This document shows, piece after piece, positions 18,169-27,762 of a stretch of DNA of 64,000 nucleotides (positions are counted from its first letter, which is position 1; each line of letters starts with the position of its first letter). A model generated the notes under the pieces. It made no database searches and was not told where the DNA came from. It was given only the letters and a program-made list of their open reading frames with translations. A program made the position numbers and the translations under genes. The DNA is from Pseudooceanicola marinus (GTDB lineage Bacteria > Pseudomonadota > Alphaproteobacteria > Rhodobacterales > Rhodobacteraceae): assembly GCF_002786295.1 (NCBI RefSeq), contig NZ_PGTC01000018.1, positions 62,001 to 126,000 on the forward strand. The letters run 5' to 3'.

Positions 18169-18363
18169 TCAGAACCGGCCCAGCTTCCGCACCACGCGCT
18201 GCGCCTGACGGGCCTGGCGGGCCATCTTCTTGCTTTGCTTGGCGCGTTGCTGGCCTTCGGGGCTGTCGCCGGCCATCCGGTCGATCCCGGCGTTCATGCC
18301 CTTGTTGACCGAGCGGCGCAGCACTCGGTTGAACAGCATGCGGATCAGTCTGTCTGCGTTCAT
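18169..18363 (-). CDS. small basic conserved-type hypothetical protein
   Basis: A 64-residue, strongly basic, mainly helical protein with a lysine/arginine/glutamine-rich C-terminal half (QRAKQSKKMARQARQAQRVV). No signal peptide or membrane segment. The ATG at 18363 follows a GGGACAGG stretch and gives MNADRLIRMLFNRVLRRSVN; a 19-codon upstream extension is less likely. It is downstream of scpB on the same strand, separated by 90 bp. I do not recognise a function; nucleic-acid binding is a guess from charge alone. Confidence 0.6.
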   Translation of the reverse strand: MNADRLIRMLFNRVLRRSVNKGMNAGIDRMAGDSPEGQQRAKQSKKMARQARQAQRVVRKLGRF

Positions 18364-18453
18364 GTCCTGTCCCTTCCTTGGGTTTGGACACAAGGTAACA
18401 GTAAAAGGCGCAGAATGCATGGCCCCCTCACACCGAGGTGACGGGATGGGGCC

Positions 18454-19140
18454 TTATTCGTCCTCGTCAGGCTCGATCACCGCGTCTTCGTCGAACATGT
18501 CGGCCTGCTCCTCGTCGCTCTCACGCTCCTCCTCATCGCGGCCCGGCGGCGGGCGGCTGTCCAGAAGACCGGCGGCGCGCAGGTCTTTCAGGCCCGGCAG
18601 GTCGCGTGGCGTTTCCAGCCCGAAGTGGTCGAGGAAGTGCGGTGTCACCACGAAGGTCACCGGGCGGCCCGGGGTCATCCGACGGCGGCCGAAACGGATC
18701 CATTCCAGTTCCAGCAGCAGGTCGATGGTCCCGCGGGACACGCTGACGCCCCGGATCTCCTCGATCTCGGCGCGGGTGACGGGCTGGTGATAGGCGATGA
18801 TCGCCAGGGTCTCGATCGCCGCGCGCGACAGCTTGCGGGTCTCCACCGTTTCCTTCTGCAGCAGGAAGCCGAGGTCGGGCGCCGTGCGGATCGCCCAGGC
18901 CTCCGCCACGCGGACCACGCGCACGCCGCGCCCCTCATAGCGTTTCTGCAACTGCTCCACCGCCGCCGCGCCGTCGCAGCCGTGCGGCATGCGCGCGTTC
19001 AGGTCGGCCACGGTGACCGGCTCGGCGGAGGCAAAGAGGATCGCCTCGACCATGCGTTCCTGCTCGCCCAGGGGCGGCGCCTCGAAAAGGCTCTCACGCG
19101 GGCCATCGTCCTCGGGGATCTCGGGATCGGCGTCAGCCAT
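18454..19140 (-). CDS. scpB: segregation and condensation protein B
   Basis: A 228-residue kleisin-associated subunit of the SMC-ScpA-ScpB condensin. Two winged-helix domains are readable: the N-terminal one around MVEAILFASAEPVTVADLNA (31-50) and the second around AIETLAIIAYHQPVTRAEIE with the RGVSVSRGTIDLLLE helix. The C-terminal tail is acidic. The start overlaps scpA by 8 bp, indicating translational coupling. Confidence 0.93.
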   Translation of the reverse strand: MADADPEIPEDDGPRESLFEAPPLGEQERMVEAILFASAEPVTVADLNARMPHGCDGAAAVEQLQKRYEGRGVRVVRVAEAWAIRTAPDLGFLLQKETVETRKLSRAAIETLAIIAYHQPVTRAEIEEIRGVSVSRGTIDLLLELEWIRFGRRRMTPGRPVTFVVTPHFLDHFGLETPRDLPGLKDLRAAGLLDSRPPPGRDEEERESDEEQADMFDEDAVIEPDEDE

Positions 19141-19981
19141 CTTTGCGGTCCTCCCGGCGGCGCAGTTGAATGGGAGCGAAGGTCTCGGACTGGCGGATCA
19201 TCACCTTGCCCTCCTTCGCCAGTTCCAGCGAGGCGGCGAAGGTGGCCGCGGTGACCGAGCGGCGGCGCACCGGGTCGCTGGTCCAGCCGGGGGGCATGTA
19301 GGCCGACAGTTCGGTCCAGGTGCCGGCGAAACCGACCATCGAGCGCATGTGGTCCAGCGCCTGTTCCATGGTGAAGACGTTGTCGCGGTCCATCACGAAG
19401 GGGCGGAATTCGTCCTTGGTCCGAATGCGGGCGTAGGCCTGCATCAGCTCCAGAAGGGTGGCGGAATAGGTGACCTTGCGCACCCGTTCCACGGTTTCAG
19501 GCACGCCCCGCACGAAGAAATCACGCCCCTTCTGGTCGCGCGCCATCAGCCGGGCGGCCACGTCGCGCATGGCCTGAAGCCGTTCCAGCTGGAACGCCAG
19601 GTGGGCGGCCAGTTCCTCGCCCGACGGGCCCTCTTCCTCGGGGTCGGGCGGCAGCAGAAGGCGCGATTTCAGGAAGGCCAGCCAGGCCGCCATCACCAGA
19701 TAATCGGCGGCCAGCTCGATCCGCAGGGTCTTGGCCTTTTCGACGAAAGCCAGGTACTGTTCCGCCAGCGTCAGGATCGAGATCTTCATCAGGTCGACCT
19801 TCTGCGTGCGGCTGAGCGTCAGCAGCAGGTCGAGCGGCCCTTCGAAGCCTTCCACGTCGACGATCAGCGCCTCGGCCGCCAGCCGTTCGGCGACGGTGAT
19901 GCGCCCCTGCCCGTCCGGGCCGGAGGCATCCGTCTCCAGCCGCCGCAGCGGGGTGTCGTCTTCGAAATCGTCGGCGGCCAT
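19133..19981 (-). CDS. scpA: segregation and condensation protein A (kleisin)
   Basis: 282 residues. ScpA bridges the SMC heads. The signature FEGPLDLLLTLSRTQKVDLM near residue 44 and ILTLAEQYLAFVEKAKTLRI after it are typical. A C-terminal winged helix ends around residue 250. It lies 3 bp after nagZ and overlaps scpB, within the argS-SPOR-nagZ-scpA-scpB operon. Confidence 0.93.
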   Translation of the reverse strand: MAADDFEDDTPLRRLETDASGPDGQGRITVAERLAAEALIVDVEGFEGPLDLLLTLSRTQKVDLMKISILTLAEQYLAFVEKAKTLRIELAADYLVMAAWLAFLKSRLLLPPDPEEEGPSGEELAAHLAFQLERLQAMRDVAARLMARDQKGRDFFVRGVPETVERVRKVTYSATLLELMQAYARIRTKDEFRPFVMDRDNVFTMEQALDHMRSMVGFAGTWTELSAYMPPGWTSDPVRRRSVTAATFAASLELAKEGKVMIRQSETFAPIQLRRREDRKDG

Positions 19982-19984
19982 CGC

Positions 19985-20980
19985 TTACCCGTTCATCAAG
20001 GCGGTCAGCTTGGCTTTCAGGGCGTCAATGTCAAGCGCGGGCGCCGGGGCCTGCAGGGCCATCACCCGTTCCGCCCGGGCCTGTGCCGGCGGGGTCATCA
20101 GGCCGGCGGCCTCCGCGACGCGGGCCCGCGTGTCGAGATCGGCATTACACAGCAGCGCCACGTCGCAGCCCGCCTCCAGAGAGGCCAGCGCCAGGTCGGC
20201 CGGATCCCCCGCCAGTGCCTTCATCGTCAGGTCGTCGGTCATCAGCAGGTTGTCGAAACCGATGCGGTTGCGGACCGCCTGCATGACCACCGGCGACAGG
20301 GTCGCGGGGCGGTCAGGATCCAGCGCGTCGTAGACCAGGTGTGCGGTCATCCCCATGGGCAGATCGTTCAGCACCTTGAAGGGGGCGAAATCAACGTCGT
20401 CCAGCTCCTCCAGCGAGGCGGTCACGCGGGGCAGCTCCAGGTGGCTGTCGGCCCGCGCCCGGCCATGGCCGGGGATGTGTTTGACCACCGGCAGCACACC
20501 ACCCTGCATCAGCCCCTGCGCCACGGCGCGGCCAAGCCGGGCCACCTGCGCGGCGTCAGTGCCGTAGCAGCGGTTATACAGGAAGGGATGGGTGCCCTCG
20601 CCCGCCACGTCGACCAGCGGCGCACAGTTCACGTCGATGCCCACGGCACGCATTTCCGCCGCCGTGATGGCGTAGCGCAGGCGCATCGCTTCCTCGGCCT
20701 GGACGCCTGCGCGGGCGGCGAACTCCAGCGGCGGCTCCCAATCGGTGCCCAGGGGCGCGCGCAGGCGCTGCACGCGCCCCCCCTCCTGATCCAGCAGGAT
20801 GGGCGCATTGCGGCCAACGCTCTCGCGCAGTTCATCACAGAGCGCGCGGACCTGCTCGGCGCTTTCAATGTTACGGGCAAAGAGGATGAATCCGAAGGGC
20901 TGTGTCGCGGCGAACAGCGCCTTTTCCTCCGGCGTCAGCCGTAGGCCGGTCGGGTCCAGAATGGTTGCGCCGAAGGCCAT
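19985..20980 (-). CDS. nagZ: beta-N-acetylhexosaminidase
   Basis: A 331-residue family 3 glycosidase. NagZ removes N-acetylglucosamine from anhydromuropeptides in cell-wall recycling in the cytoplasm. The diagnostic motif KHIPGHGRARADSHLELPRV carries the catalytic His/Asp loop, and the nucleophile Asp lies in NLLMTDDLTM. The ATG directly follows the TAA of the SPOR gene, so the pair is tightly coupled. Confidence 0.93.
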   Translation of the reverse strand: MAFGATILDPTGLRLTPEEKALFAATQPFGFILFARNIESAEQVRALCDELRESVGRNAPILLDQEGGRVQRLRAPLGTDWEPPLEFAARAGVQAEEAMRLRYAITAAEMRAVGIDVNCAPLVDVAGEGTHPFLYNRCYGTDAAQVARLGRAVAQGLMQGGVLPVVKHIPGHGRARADSHLELPRVTASLEELDDVDFAPFKVLNDLPMGMTAHLVYDALDPDRPATLSPVVMQAVRNRIGFDNLLMTDDLTMKALAGDPADLALASLEAGCDVALLCNADLDTRARVAEAAGLMTPPAQARAERVMALQAPAPALDIDALKAKLTALMNG

Positions 20981-21943
20981 TTACTTCGCCGAGACGGGAA
21001 TGCAGTCGGCGCCCTCGGCGACCAGCGCGGCGCAGAAGCGGCGGCTGTCGGAGAGGTCGTCGAAGCCCAGGACGCGCAGGCGATAGAAAATCCGGCCGCC
21101 GCTTTCGGCGCGCTGGATCACCCGCTGCTTGCCATCCATGTAGATGCCGAAGCGGGCGGCGAACTTGTCCCATTCCTGCACCGCGACGTCATGCGATCCG
21201 AAGGCGCCCAGCTGGGCCATGCGGGTGCCCAGGGGCACCTCCTCCGGTGCCACGTCCAGCACGGTTTCGGGGGTGGACACTGGGCCGGCCACCTGGCGCG
21301 CGGCGACATTGGCCAGAAGCTCGTCCGGGCGCGTCTTCGGGCGCACGGCGACGGCCACGCCCCCCTTGGGACGGCGTGCAACGGACTCTGCCTCGCTTGC
21401 CGCAGAGGTCTCGGGCGGGGTCACGGTCTTCGGCTGCATCGCCGTCAGCGGATCGGCACCCTGCGACAGCTGGGCGGCCAGGTCCTGGATGCGATCGGGG
21501 TCTGACAGGTCCAGCGGCGCGGGCGCGGTCACGGGGGCCGCGGCCTCCGCCTCGGCCCGGGCGTGCGCCTCCAGCTCGGCCTCGGTGACGGCATCATCGC
21601 CCAGCCCCATGGGCGCGGGCGCCAACCGGACCGTCCCGGCGGAGCCCTCGGTCCCCTGAGTCGCGGCGACATGGTTCACCGAAAGGCCCTGGAATTCCGC
21701 TTCCTGTCCACCGGCACTGTCGGGCACGCGGCGGCTTTCACCGGACATGGCCCGCACCACCGGCACGCCGGAAACATCGCGCATGACCATCTTGTAGCCC
21801 CAGAGGCCGACCCCCGCGATCAGGGCCAGAGACAGGGCGCCGCCGACCCAGGTGACAAGCCCCCCGAAGGAGGCCGGTTGCCCGGATACATCGGGGTACT
21901 CGTCATAGGACGCATAGCGTCCGTCCGCCGGAAAATCTGCCAT
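20981..21943 (-). CDS. SPOR-domain membrane protein
   Basis: 320 residues, single-pass inner-membrane protein. A short cytoplasmic N-terminus is followed by a helix at about 28-50 and a long Ala/Pro-rich periplasmic linker. The C-terminal SPOR domain is at about 240-320 (MAQLGAFGSHDVAVQEWDKF, later GRIFYRLRVLGFDD). SPOR domains bind denuded peptidoglycan at division sites. Position between argS and nagZ is typical for the order and fits a cell-wall role. Confidence 0.9.
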   Translation of the reverse strand: MADFPADGRYASYDEYPDVSGQPASFGGLVTWVGGALSLALIAGVGLWGYKMVMRDVSGVPVVRAMSGESRRVPDSAGGQEAEFQGLSVNHVAATQGTEGSAGTVRLAPAPMGLGDDAVTEAELEAHARAEAEAAAPVTAPAPLDLSDPDRIQDLAAQLSQGADPLTAMQPKTVTPPETSAASEAESVARRPKGGVAVAVRPKTRPDELLANVAARQVAGPVSTPETVLDVAPEEVPLGTRMAQLGAFGSHDVAVQEWDKFAARFGIYMDGKQRVIQRAESGGRIFYRLRVLGFDDLSDSRRFCAALVAEGADCIPVSAK

Positions 21944-22024
21944 ATGCCTCTGCCCGCCGGACTATGCTGCCCGGTCTCGCTGGAAAATCAGGGGTCGTGC
22001 CTGTCGTCGGCCAGCAGCGGTGCG

Positions 22025-23770
22025 TTAGCGCATCTCTTCTGCCGGTTTCACGCCCAAGATACCAAGACCAGCGGAAATGACAACGGCCACGGCCCGGGCA
22101 AGTGCCAGTTTCGACTGGGAAACCGCCGGATTGTCCTCCTGGACGAAACGCAATTGGGTTTCCTCGTTGCCGCGGTTGTAAAGCGCGTGCAGATCGGAGG
22201 CCAGTTCATAGAGGTAGAAGGCCACCCGGTGCGGCTCATGCGTGCGGGCGGCGATCTCCACCAGGCGCGGCCATTCGGCCAGCTTGCGGGCCACGGCCAG
22301 CTCGCTTTCGTGGGTCATGCCGGACAGGTCGGCGGCGGCCAGGGTGGCGTCGTCGCAGGCAATGCCGGCCTCGGTCGCGCGGCGCAGGGCGCTGCAGACC
22401 CGGGCGTGGGCATATTGCACGTAGAAGACCGGGTTGTCCTTCGACTGTTCCAGCACCTTGTCGAAATCGAAATCCAGCGGCGCGTCGTTCTTGCGGGTCA
22501 GCATGACGAAACGGGTCACGTCGGGGCCCACCTGTTCGACCACGTCCCGCAGGGTGATGAAGGTGCCGGCCCGCTTCGACATCTTGAACGGCTCGCCGTT
22601 CTTGTAGAGCTTCACCAGCTGGCACAGCTTGATGTCGACCGGGACGCGGGCGTTGGACAGGGCGGAGACGGCCGCCTTCATCCGCTTCACATAGCCACCG
22701 TGGTCGGCGCCGAAGACGTCGATCAGCTGATCGAAACCGCGACTGACCTTGTCGTAGTGATAGGCGATGTCGGGGGCGAAATAGGTCCAGGCGCCGTCGG
22801 ACTTCATGATCGGCCGGTCCACGTCATCGCCATGTTCAGTCGATTTGAACAGGGTCTGCTCACGCGGCTCCCAATCCTCGGGCTGCTTGCCCTTAGGCGG
22901 TTCCAGAACGCCGCGATAGATGAGCCCCTGCGAGCGCAGCTGCTCGATCGCCTTCTCGATAAGGCCGGTGCCGTAGAGGGATTTCTCCGAGAAGAAGACG
23001 TCCATCTCGACGCCGAGCATCTTCAGGTCCTCGCGGATCAGGGCCATCATGGCGTCGGTGGAGAAGTCGCGCACCTCTTCCAGCCAGACGTCCTCGGGCT
23101 GGTCGACATAGGCGTCGCCCACCTTCTCCTTCAGGGCCTGGCCGACCTCGATCAGGTAGTCGCCGGGATAGGTGCCGTCGGCGAACTCCACCTCCTGCCC
23201 GTGCGCTTCGAGGTAGCGCAGGTAGACGGAGCGGGCCAGCACGTCGACCTGGGCACCACCGTCGTTGATGTAATATTCGCGGGTCACGTCATGGCCCGCG
23301 TAGTCCAGCAGCGCGGCCAGCGCATCGCCGAAGACGGCGCCCCGGGTATGGCCCACGTGCAGCGGCCCGGTGGGGTTGGCGGAGACGTATTCCACGTTGA
23401 CCTTCTGGCCCGCGCCCATGTCCGAGCGTCCATAGGCCGCGCCCTGCCTCAGCACACCGGCAACGATGCCTTCCCAGGCATCCCCCGCCAGCCGCAGGTT
23501 CAGGAAGCCCGGGCCCGCCACCTCTGCCGAGGTCACCCGCGGGTCCTCCGTCAGCTTCGGCGCCAGCGCCTCGGCGATATCGCGCGGCTTGGCCTTAGCC
23601 GGCTTGGCCAGCACCATGGCGGCGTTGGTGGCCATGTCCCCGTGGGCCGGATCGCGCGGCGGCTCGACCGTGACGTTGTCGAAGGAGAGGCCCTCCGGCA
23701 GATGCCCCTCCGCCTGAAGGGCGGCAAGGCTGTCGAGAACGAGGGCGCGAATATCGGTAAAGAGGTTCAT
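22025..23770 (-). CDS. argS: arginyl-tRNA synthetase
   Basis: A 581-residue class I synthetase. The HIGH box appears as [16 protein letters not shown] (about 119-134) and the KMSKS box as [10 protein letters not shown]. The N-terminal Add1 domain and the C-terminal DALR anticodon-binding domain ([10 protein letters not shown]) are present. The ATG at 23770 ([15 protein letters not shown]) is the family start; an 18-codon upstream extension is not. First gene of the minus-strand operon, 81 bp before the SPOR gene. Confidence 0.96.
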   Translation of the reverse strand: MNLFTDIRALVLDSLAALQAEGHLPEGLSFDNVTVEPPRDPAHGDMATNAAMVLAKPAKAKPRDIAEALAPKLTEDPRVTSAEVAGPGFLNLRLAGDAWEGIVAGVLRQGAAYGRSDMGAGQKVNVEYVSANPTGPLHVGHTRGAVFGDALAALLDYAGHDVTREYYINDGGAQVDVLARSVYLRYLEAHGQEVEFADGTYPGDYLIEVGQALKEKVGDAYVDQPEDVWLEEVRDFSTDAMMALIREDLKMLGVEMDVFFSEKSLYGTGLIEKAIEQLRSQGLIYRGVLEPPKGKQPEDWEPREQTLFKSTEHGDDVDRPIMKSDGAWTYFAPDIAYHYDKVSRGFDQLIDVFGADHGGYVKRMKAAVSALSNARVPVDIKLCQLVKLYKNGEPFKMSKRAGTFITLRDVVEQVGPDVTRFVMLTRKNDAPLDFDFDKVLEQSKDNPVFYVQYAHARVCSALRRATEAGIACDDATLAAADLSGMTHESELAVARKLAEWPRLVEIAARTHEPHRVAFYLYELASDLHALYNRGNEETQLRFVQEDNPAVSQSKLALARAVAVVISAGLGILGVKPAEEMR

Positions 23771-24039
23771 AGCATATCCCAGAGGTGTTCCGCGCGGGTT
23801 TAGCAGCCCGGTGCGCAAGGTCAATGGCGGCCCGTCCGCGGCCCCGGTCGTGGCAGAACAGGGCCTCGCGACGCGAGACGGCGAAAGAGTGGCTCCGCCC
23901 TATGGTGGCTCCGTGAGTTTGGACGTAGACGCAGGGGAAGAACCAAAACTTCCCCTTCATTGCCACATTAAGCACACAATGAAGGTCAAATTGAAATTAG
24001 CCAGAATGGTTAATTTAACTGAACAGAAAGTCAGCCGCC

Positions 24040-25518
24040 ATGTCGGATCTCGATTATTCCTCCGAGAGCGCCAAGACCATCGCAGAGCTTCTTTTCGGCG
24101 CAGACAGCGGAATCAAGGTCAACTCGGCCGATCTGATCGGAACCTCGGCGCAGACGCGCACCTATTCCAACGGCGACGACGTCGCACGGGAAGCGACGCC
24201 GGGCGACAACGGCGTGATTTTCTCCACCGGACGGGCCGAGGACTTCAACGCGGGCTGGGGTGATAACCGCAACGACCACCTCAGCAGCGACATGCACAAT
24301 GACTGGGACTGGGATCAGGGCCGCGACCGCGACATCGAAGATGTCGTGCCGGGCAGCGCCCGGTCCTACGATGCTGCCGGGATCGAGCTGAACTTCACCG
24401 CCACCGAAAGCGGGACCTACACCGTGCCGCTGACCTTCCTGACCGAGGAGTATCCGGTCTACTACGGCAGCGCCTACTCGGACAGTGCCGCCGTCTTCCT
24501 CGGTGACGAGAACGGCAACAACATGGAGCTGCTGCCGATCAGCCACCAGGAGGGCGGCTATTTCAACCTGAACTCGATGGAGAACGGGCCCTATCGCAAC
24601 AACGGCGATACCGGCAACTGGCTGCGCTACAACACCGACTTCAACGCCATCAAGACCGGGCACCTGACGCTGGAGGTCGAGGCCGGCAAGACCTACACGC
24701 TGAAGATCGTGGTGGCCGATTTCAACGACGCCAAATACGATTCCGCGCTGATGATCGGCGAAGGGGCCTTCACCTCCACCGCGCCGCCCTGTTTCACCGC
24801 CGGCACGCTGATCGCCACGCCCGACGGCCCCCGCCCTGTGGAAGACCTGGCGCCCGGCGACCTGGTGATGACGCTGGACCACGGGCCGCAACCCCTGCGC
24901 TGGCATGCCGCGACCCATGTCGCCGCCAGCCGCCTGGCGAAGCAGCCGAACCTCTGCCCGGTGCAGATCCGCGCCGGCGCCCTGGGCCCAGGCGTGCCCG
25001 CCCGCGACCTGTCGGTCAGCCAGCAACACCGCATGCTGGTCCGCTCGCGCATCGCTCAGCGGATGTTCGGCGCAGAGGAGATTCTGGTCGCCGCCAAGCA
25101 CCTGATTGGTCTGCCGGGCGTCACCCTGGGCACGCCCGAAGGCGCGGTCAGCTATCACCACCTGGTCTTCGACGGGCACGAAGTGATCGACGCGGAAGGC
25201 GCCGCCGCCGAAAGCCTCTACCTCGGCCCGCAGGCGCTGCGATCGCTCAGCCCGGCGGCGCGGGCGGAACTGGCCGCGCTCTTCCCCGACCTGCTGCGAC
25301 GCCTGGCCGAGGGCGAAAGCCTGCCCGCCGCACGCCCCCTGGTCGCCGGCAAGCGCGGGCGCCGGATGCAGCTGCGTCATCGCAAGAACCACCAACCTTT
25401 GCAGCCGGCGCAGGCCCTCCCCCCGCGCGGGGCGACCGTGGCCCGGATGCCGCAGCCAGCCGGCGTGTCGGCTCTCGCAGCCACCGGGCCTCTTGAACCG
25501 GGACGCGCCCACGCCTAA
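24040..25518 (+). CDS. choice-of-anchor L / Hint domain protein
   Basis: 492 residues, likely exported, with no classical signal peptide. Residues about 1-245 look like a choice-of-anchor L beta domain: TPGDNGVIFSTGRAEDFN, then LTFLTEEYPVYYGSAYSDSA, rich in Asp/Asn/Gly. A Hint domain starts at Cys251 (PPCFTAGTLIATPDGPRPVE) and runs to about 395, ending HHLVFDGHEVIDAEGAAAES. The intein-type terminal Asn and following nucleophile are absent, as usual in the bacterial Hint domains of this group. The last 90 residues are Pro/Arg/Ala-rich. Calcium-dependent type I secretion is possible but not shown; no secretion genes are adjacent. Confidence 0.8.
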   Translation: MSDLDYSSESAKTIAELLFGADSGIKVNSADLIGTSAQTRTYSNGDDVAREATPGDNGVIFSTGRAEDFNAGWGDNRNDHLSSDMHNDWDWDQGRDRDIEDVVPGSARSYDAAGIELNFTATESGTYTVPLTFLTEEYPVYYGSAYSDSAAVFLGDENGNNMELLPISHQEGGYFNLNSMENGPYRNNGDTGNWLRYNTDFNAIKTGHLTLEVEAGKTYTLKIVVADFNDAKYDSALMIGEGAFTSTAPPCFTAGTLIATPDGPRPVEDLAPGDLVMTLDHGPQPLRWHAATHVAASRLAKQPNLCPVQIRAGALGPGVPARDLSVSQQHRMLVRSRIAQRMFGAEEILVAAKHLIGLPGVTLGTPEGAVSYHHLVFDGHEVIDAEGAAAESLYLGPQALRSLSPAARAELAALFPDLLRRLAEGESLPAARPLVAGKRGRRMQLRHRKNHQPLQPAQALPPRGATVARMPQPAGVSALAATGPLEPGRAHA

Positions 25519-25686
25519 CTCAGGCGCGACCCGCAAAGCATACGCCAGGGAATTGTAGATGCTGGAGATTGTCGGAACCCGCTGACGGTCCCTTCCTGGG
25601 GACCAGCGGCCGCGTGATCCCGCCGGAGATGATCCGGCAGGGGCAGTCGCGCGTGCCTGACGTGGTTTCACAAACGGCATCTCATC

Positions 25687-25944
25687 ATGAACATCTCGAA
25701 AATCGAACAGCGCGTGTTGCACGCGCTGGCACAGGGTGGGCGTATCCTCTACGAACGCGCGCCCAATGGCCGGGTGACGGCAGTGACCTGCGTCACACGT
25801 GACGGGCTGATCCTCAGCGATTGCACGCTCGACATCTTCGGCAAGCTGCGACGGCGACGCTTGATCGAAAGCCGCGCCTCCTCCCCCTACCGGATCTCGG
25901 ACAAGGGACGGCGCAATGTCCGGGCACAACCCGACAACAGGTAG
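25687..25944 (+). CDS. yjhX: YjhX family toxin homologue
   Basis: An 85-residue protein of the YjhX (UPF0386) family, beginning MNISKIEQRVLHALAQGGRI with a winged-helix look and ending SPYRISDKGRRNVRAQ. E. coli YjhX is reported as the toxin of a pair with YjhQ, a GNAT protein. No GNAT gene is adjacent here. ATG at 25687. It is convergent with dgt across a strong terminator. Family assignment is firm; toxicity here is inference. Confidence 0.82.
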   Translation: MNISKIEQRVLHALAQGGRILYERAPNGRVTAVTCVTRDGLILSDCTLDIFGKLRRRRLIESRASSPYRISDKGRRNVRAQPDNR

Positions 25945-25950
25945 CGAAAC

Positions 25951-25985
25951 GAACGGGGGCGAGGCTTGTGGCCCCGCCCCCGTTC
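25951..25985. terminator. bidirectional terminator between yjhX and dgt
   Basis: A perfect 11-bp inverted repeat, GAACGGGGGCG (25951-25961) and CGCCCCCGTTC (25975-25985), between the convergent yjhX stop and dgt stop. Confidence 0.65.
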
Positions 25986-26005
25986 CCGTTCGGTCAGATT
26001 CCGCC

Positions 26006-27217
26006 TCAGTCTTCCGCGACGCGGTCGGCGTAACGGATGTGGCCCGGGCCCGAGGCCCGCAGACCCGGCTCCGGATCGATGCCCGTGATGCGGGCATGTT
26101 CGACGATGGCGAACCGGTCCGTCATGCCGGAGATGTAGTCGCAGACGATGCGCGCCAGCTTCATCTCGTCGCCCCCGATCTCCTCTACATCCTTGCGCCA
26201 CTGCTTGGGCAGGTATTCGGGATGGGCCATGAAGATCGGAAAGAGCTCCATGATGATCCGGGTCACCTTCTTGCGCATCTCCACCACCTCGGGGGCGCGG
26301 TACATACGGTGGAAAAGGAACTCGCGGATCACCTTCAGGTCAGACCAGATGTGCGGCGAGAACTGCACCATGGGGCGACCCGCGTTGCGGATCTCCTCCA
26401 CGCTGGCCGGGTTCAGCGCCTCCAGGTTGGCACGGCTGACGTCGATCACGTCGCCCACCAGAACCCCGAAGAACCGGCGCAGCGCCTCGTGCCGGCGGCG
26501 GTAGTAGTTCAGGCCGGGGTACAGCTTGTCCACTTCGGCGAAACATCCCTTCAGGATCGGCAACTCGGCCAGTTCGTCGGTCGAGAACAGCTCCGCCCGC
26601 AGCCCGTCGTGCAGATCGTGGTTGTTGTAGGCGATGTCGTCCGACAGCGCCGCCACCTGGGCCTCGGCGCTGGCATGGGTGTGCAGCTCCAGGTCGTGGC
26701 GGGCGTTGTATTCGGCCAGGGCGACGGGCACCGCCCCTTCGACCGGGCCGTTGTGCTTGGCGATGCCTTCCAGGCTTTCCCAGGTCAGGTTCAGCCCGTC
26801 CCATTCCGCGTAGGTGCGTTCCAGGTTGGTGACGATCCGGATCGCCTGGGCGTTGTGATCGAAGCCGCCGTAGGGCGCCATCAGCTCATGCAGGGCATCC
26901 TCGCCGGTGTGGCCGAAGGGCGTGTGGCCCAGATCATGGGCCAGGGCGACGGCTTCGGTCAGCTCCTGGTTCAGGCCCAGGGCACCGGCGATGGTCCGCG
27001 CCACCTGACCCACCTCGATCGAATGGGTCAGCCGGGTGCGGAAATAGTCGCCCTCATGCTCGATGAAGACCTGTGTCTTGTGCTTCAGCCGGCGGAAGGC
27101 CGAGGCATGGATGATCCGGTCCCGGTCCCGCTGGAAGCAGGAGCGGAAGGCACTTTCCTCTTCCGGATAGAGGCGCCCGCGGGACAGGGCGGGGTCGGAG
27201 GCATAGCGCGCGCGCAT
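26006..27217 (-). CDS. dgt: deoxyguanosinetriphosphate triphosphohydrolase-like protein
   Basis: A 403-residue HD-domain enzyme that would hydrolyse dNTPs to deoxynucleoside and triphosphate. The metal site is clear: RLTHSIEVGQVARTI (first His) and ALAHDLGHTPFGHTGED (HD pair), with DIAYNNHDLHDGLRA supplying the last Asp region. The arginine-rich N-terminus SAFRSCFQRDRDRIIHASAF is typical. It is the first and only gene of its unit, divergent from the iscA/erpA-type gene by 120 bp. Confidence 0.9.
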   Translation of the reverse strand: MRARYASDPALSRGRLYPEEESAFRSCFQRDRDRIIHASAFRRLKHKTQVFIEHEGDYFRTRLTHSIEVGQVARTIAGALGLNQELTEAVALAHDLGHTPFGHTGEDALHELMAPYGGFDHNAQAIRIVTNLERTYAEWDGLNLTWESLEGIAKHNGPVEGAVPVALAEYNARHDLELHTHASAEAQVAALSDDIAYNNHDLHDGLRAELFSTDELAELPILKGCFAEVDKLYPGLNYYRRRHEALRRFFGVLVGDVIDVSRANLEALNPASVEEIRNAGRPMVQFSPHIWSDLKVIREFLFHRMYRAPEVVEMRKKVTRIIMELFPIFMAHPEYLPKQWRKDVEEIGGDEMKLARIVCDYISGMTDRFAIVEHARITGIDPEPGLRASGPGHIRYADRVAED

Positions 27218-27337
27218 GATCGTGTTCCTTGGGCTTCTTGTCGCCTATTGCCCTCTTCCTTATATTGGGCGGTGACGACATGCAAAATGTCAGGCGCGCG
27301 AGAGTGTCGCGGCCACACGAAATTCAGGAGACGACCC

Positions 27338-27655
27338 ATGAACCTGCCCCCGAAAGTCACCGAGCGTGCCTTCGACCGCCTGGCCGAGATCGGCGCGGAA
27401 GGCCAGGCCCTGCGCGTCGCGGTCGAGGGCGGCGGCTGTTCTGGTTTCCAGTACGATATCAAGCTGGATGCCGTGGCCGACGACGACCTGGTGCTGGAGG
27501 ACAAGGGCCAGCGCGTTGTGATCGACCCGACCTCCCTGCCCTTCCTCGCCGGTGCCGTGATCGACTTCAGCGAGGAGCTGATCGGCGCGCGTTTCACCAT
27601 CGACAACCCCAATGTCACCGCCAGCTGCGGCTGCGGCACCTCCTTCTCGATCTGA
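27338..27655 (+). CDS. erpA: A-type iron-sulfur carrier protein (HesB/IscA/ErpA family)
   Basis: A 105-residue A-type carrier that binds and hands on Fe-S clusters. The three cluster cysteines are in place: GGGCSGFQYDI (first) and ASCGCGTSFSI (CxC near the C-terminus). The ATG at 27338 follows AGGAGACG. It is a single-gene unit. Whether it is best called ErpA or IscA cannot be settled from sequence alone. Confidence 0.87.
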   Translation: MNLPPKVTERAFDRLAEIGAEGQALRVAVEGGGCSGFQYDIKLDAVADDDLVLEDKGQRVVIDPTSLPFLAGAVIDFSEELIGARFTIDNPNVTASCGCGTSFSI

Positions 27656-27702
27656 CGCCCATAGGCGGGGGTGGCCTTTCTTCAGCCAAGTGACGGTTCG
27701 CA

Positions 27703-27745
27703 CATGAAAGCGGGCGCCAACCAGATGGGGGCGCCCGTCTTCATG
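27703..27745. terminator. bidirectional terminator
   Basis: CATGAA-N2-CGGGCGCC (27703-27718) pairs with GGCGCCCG-N2-TTCATG (27730-27745), between the convergent erpA-type and EamA genes. Confidence 0.6.
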
Positions 27746-27762
27746 TCCCGTATCCCCCTGGT

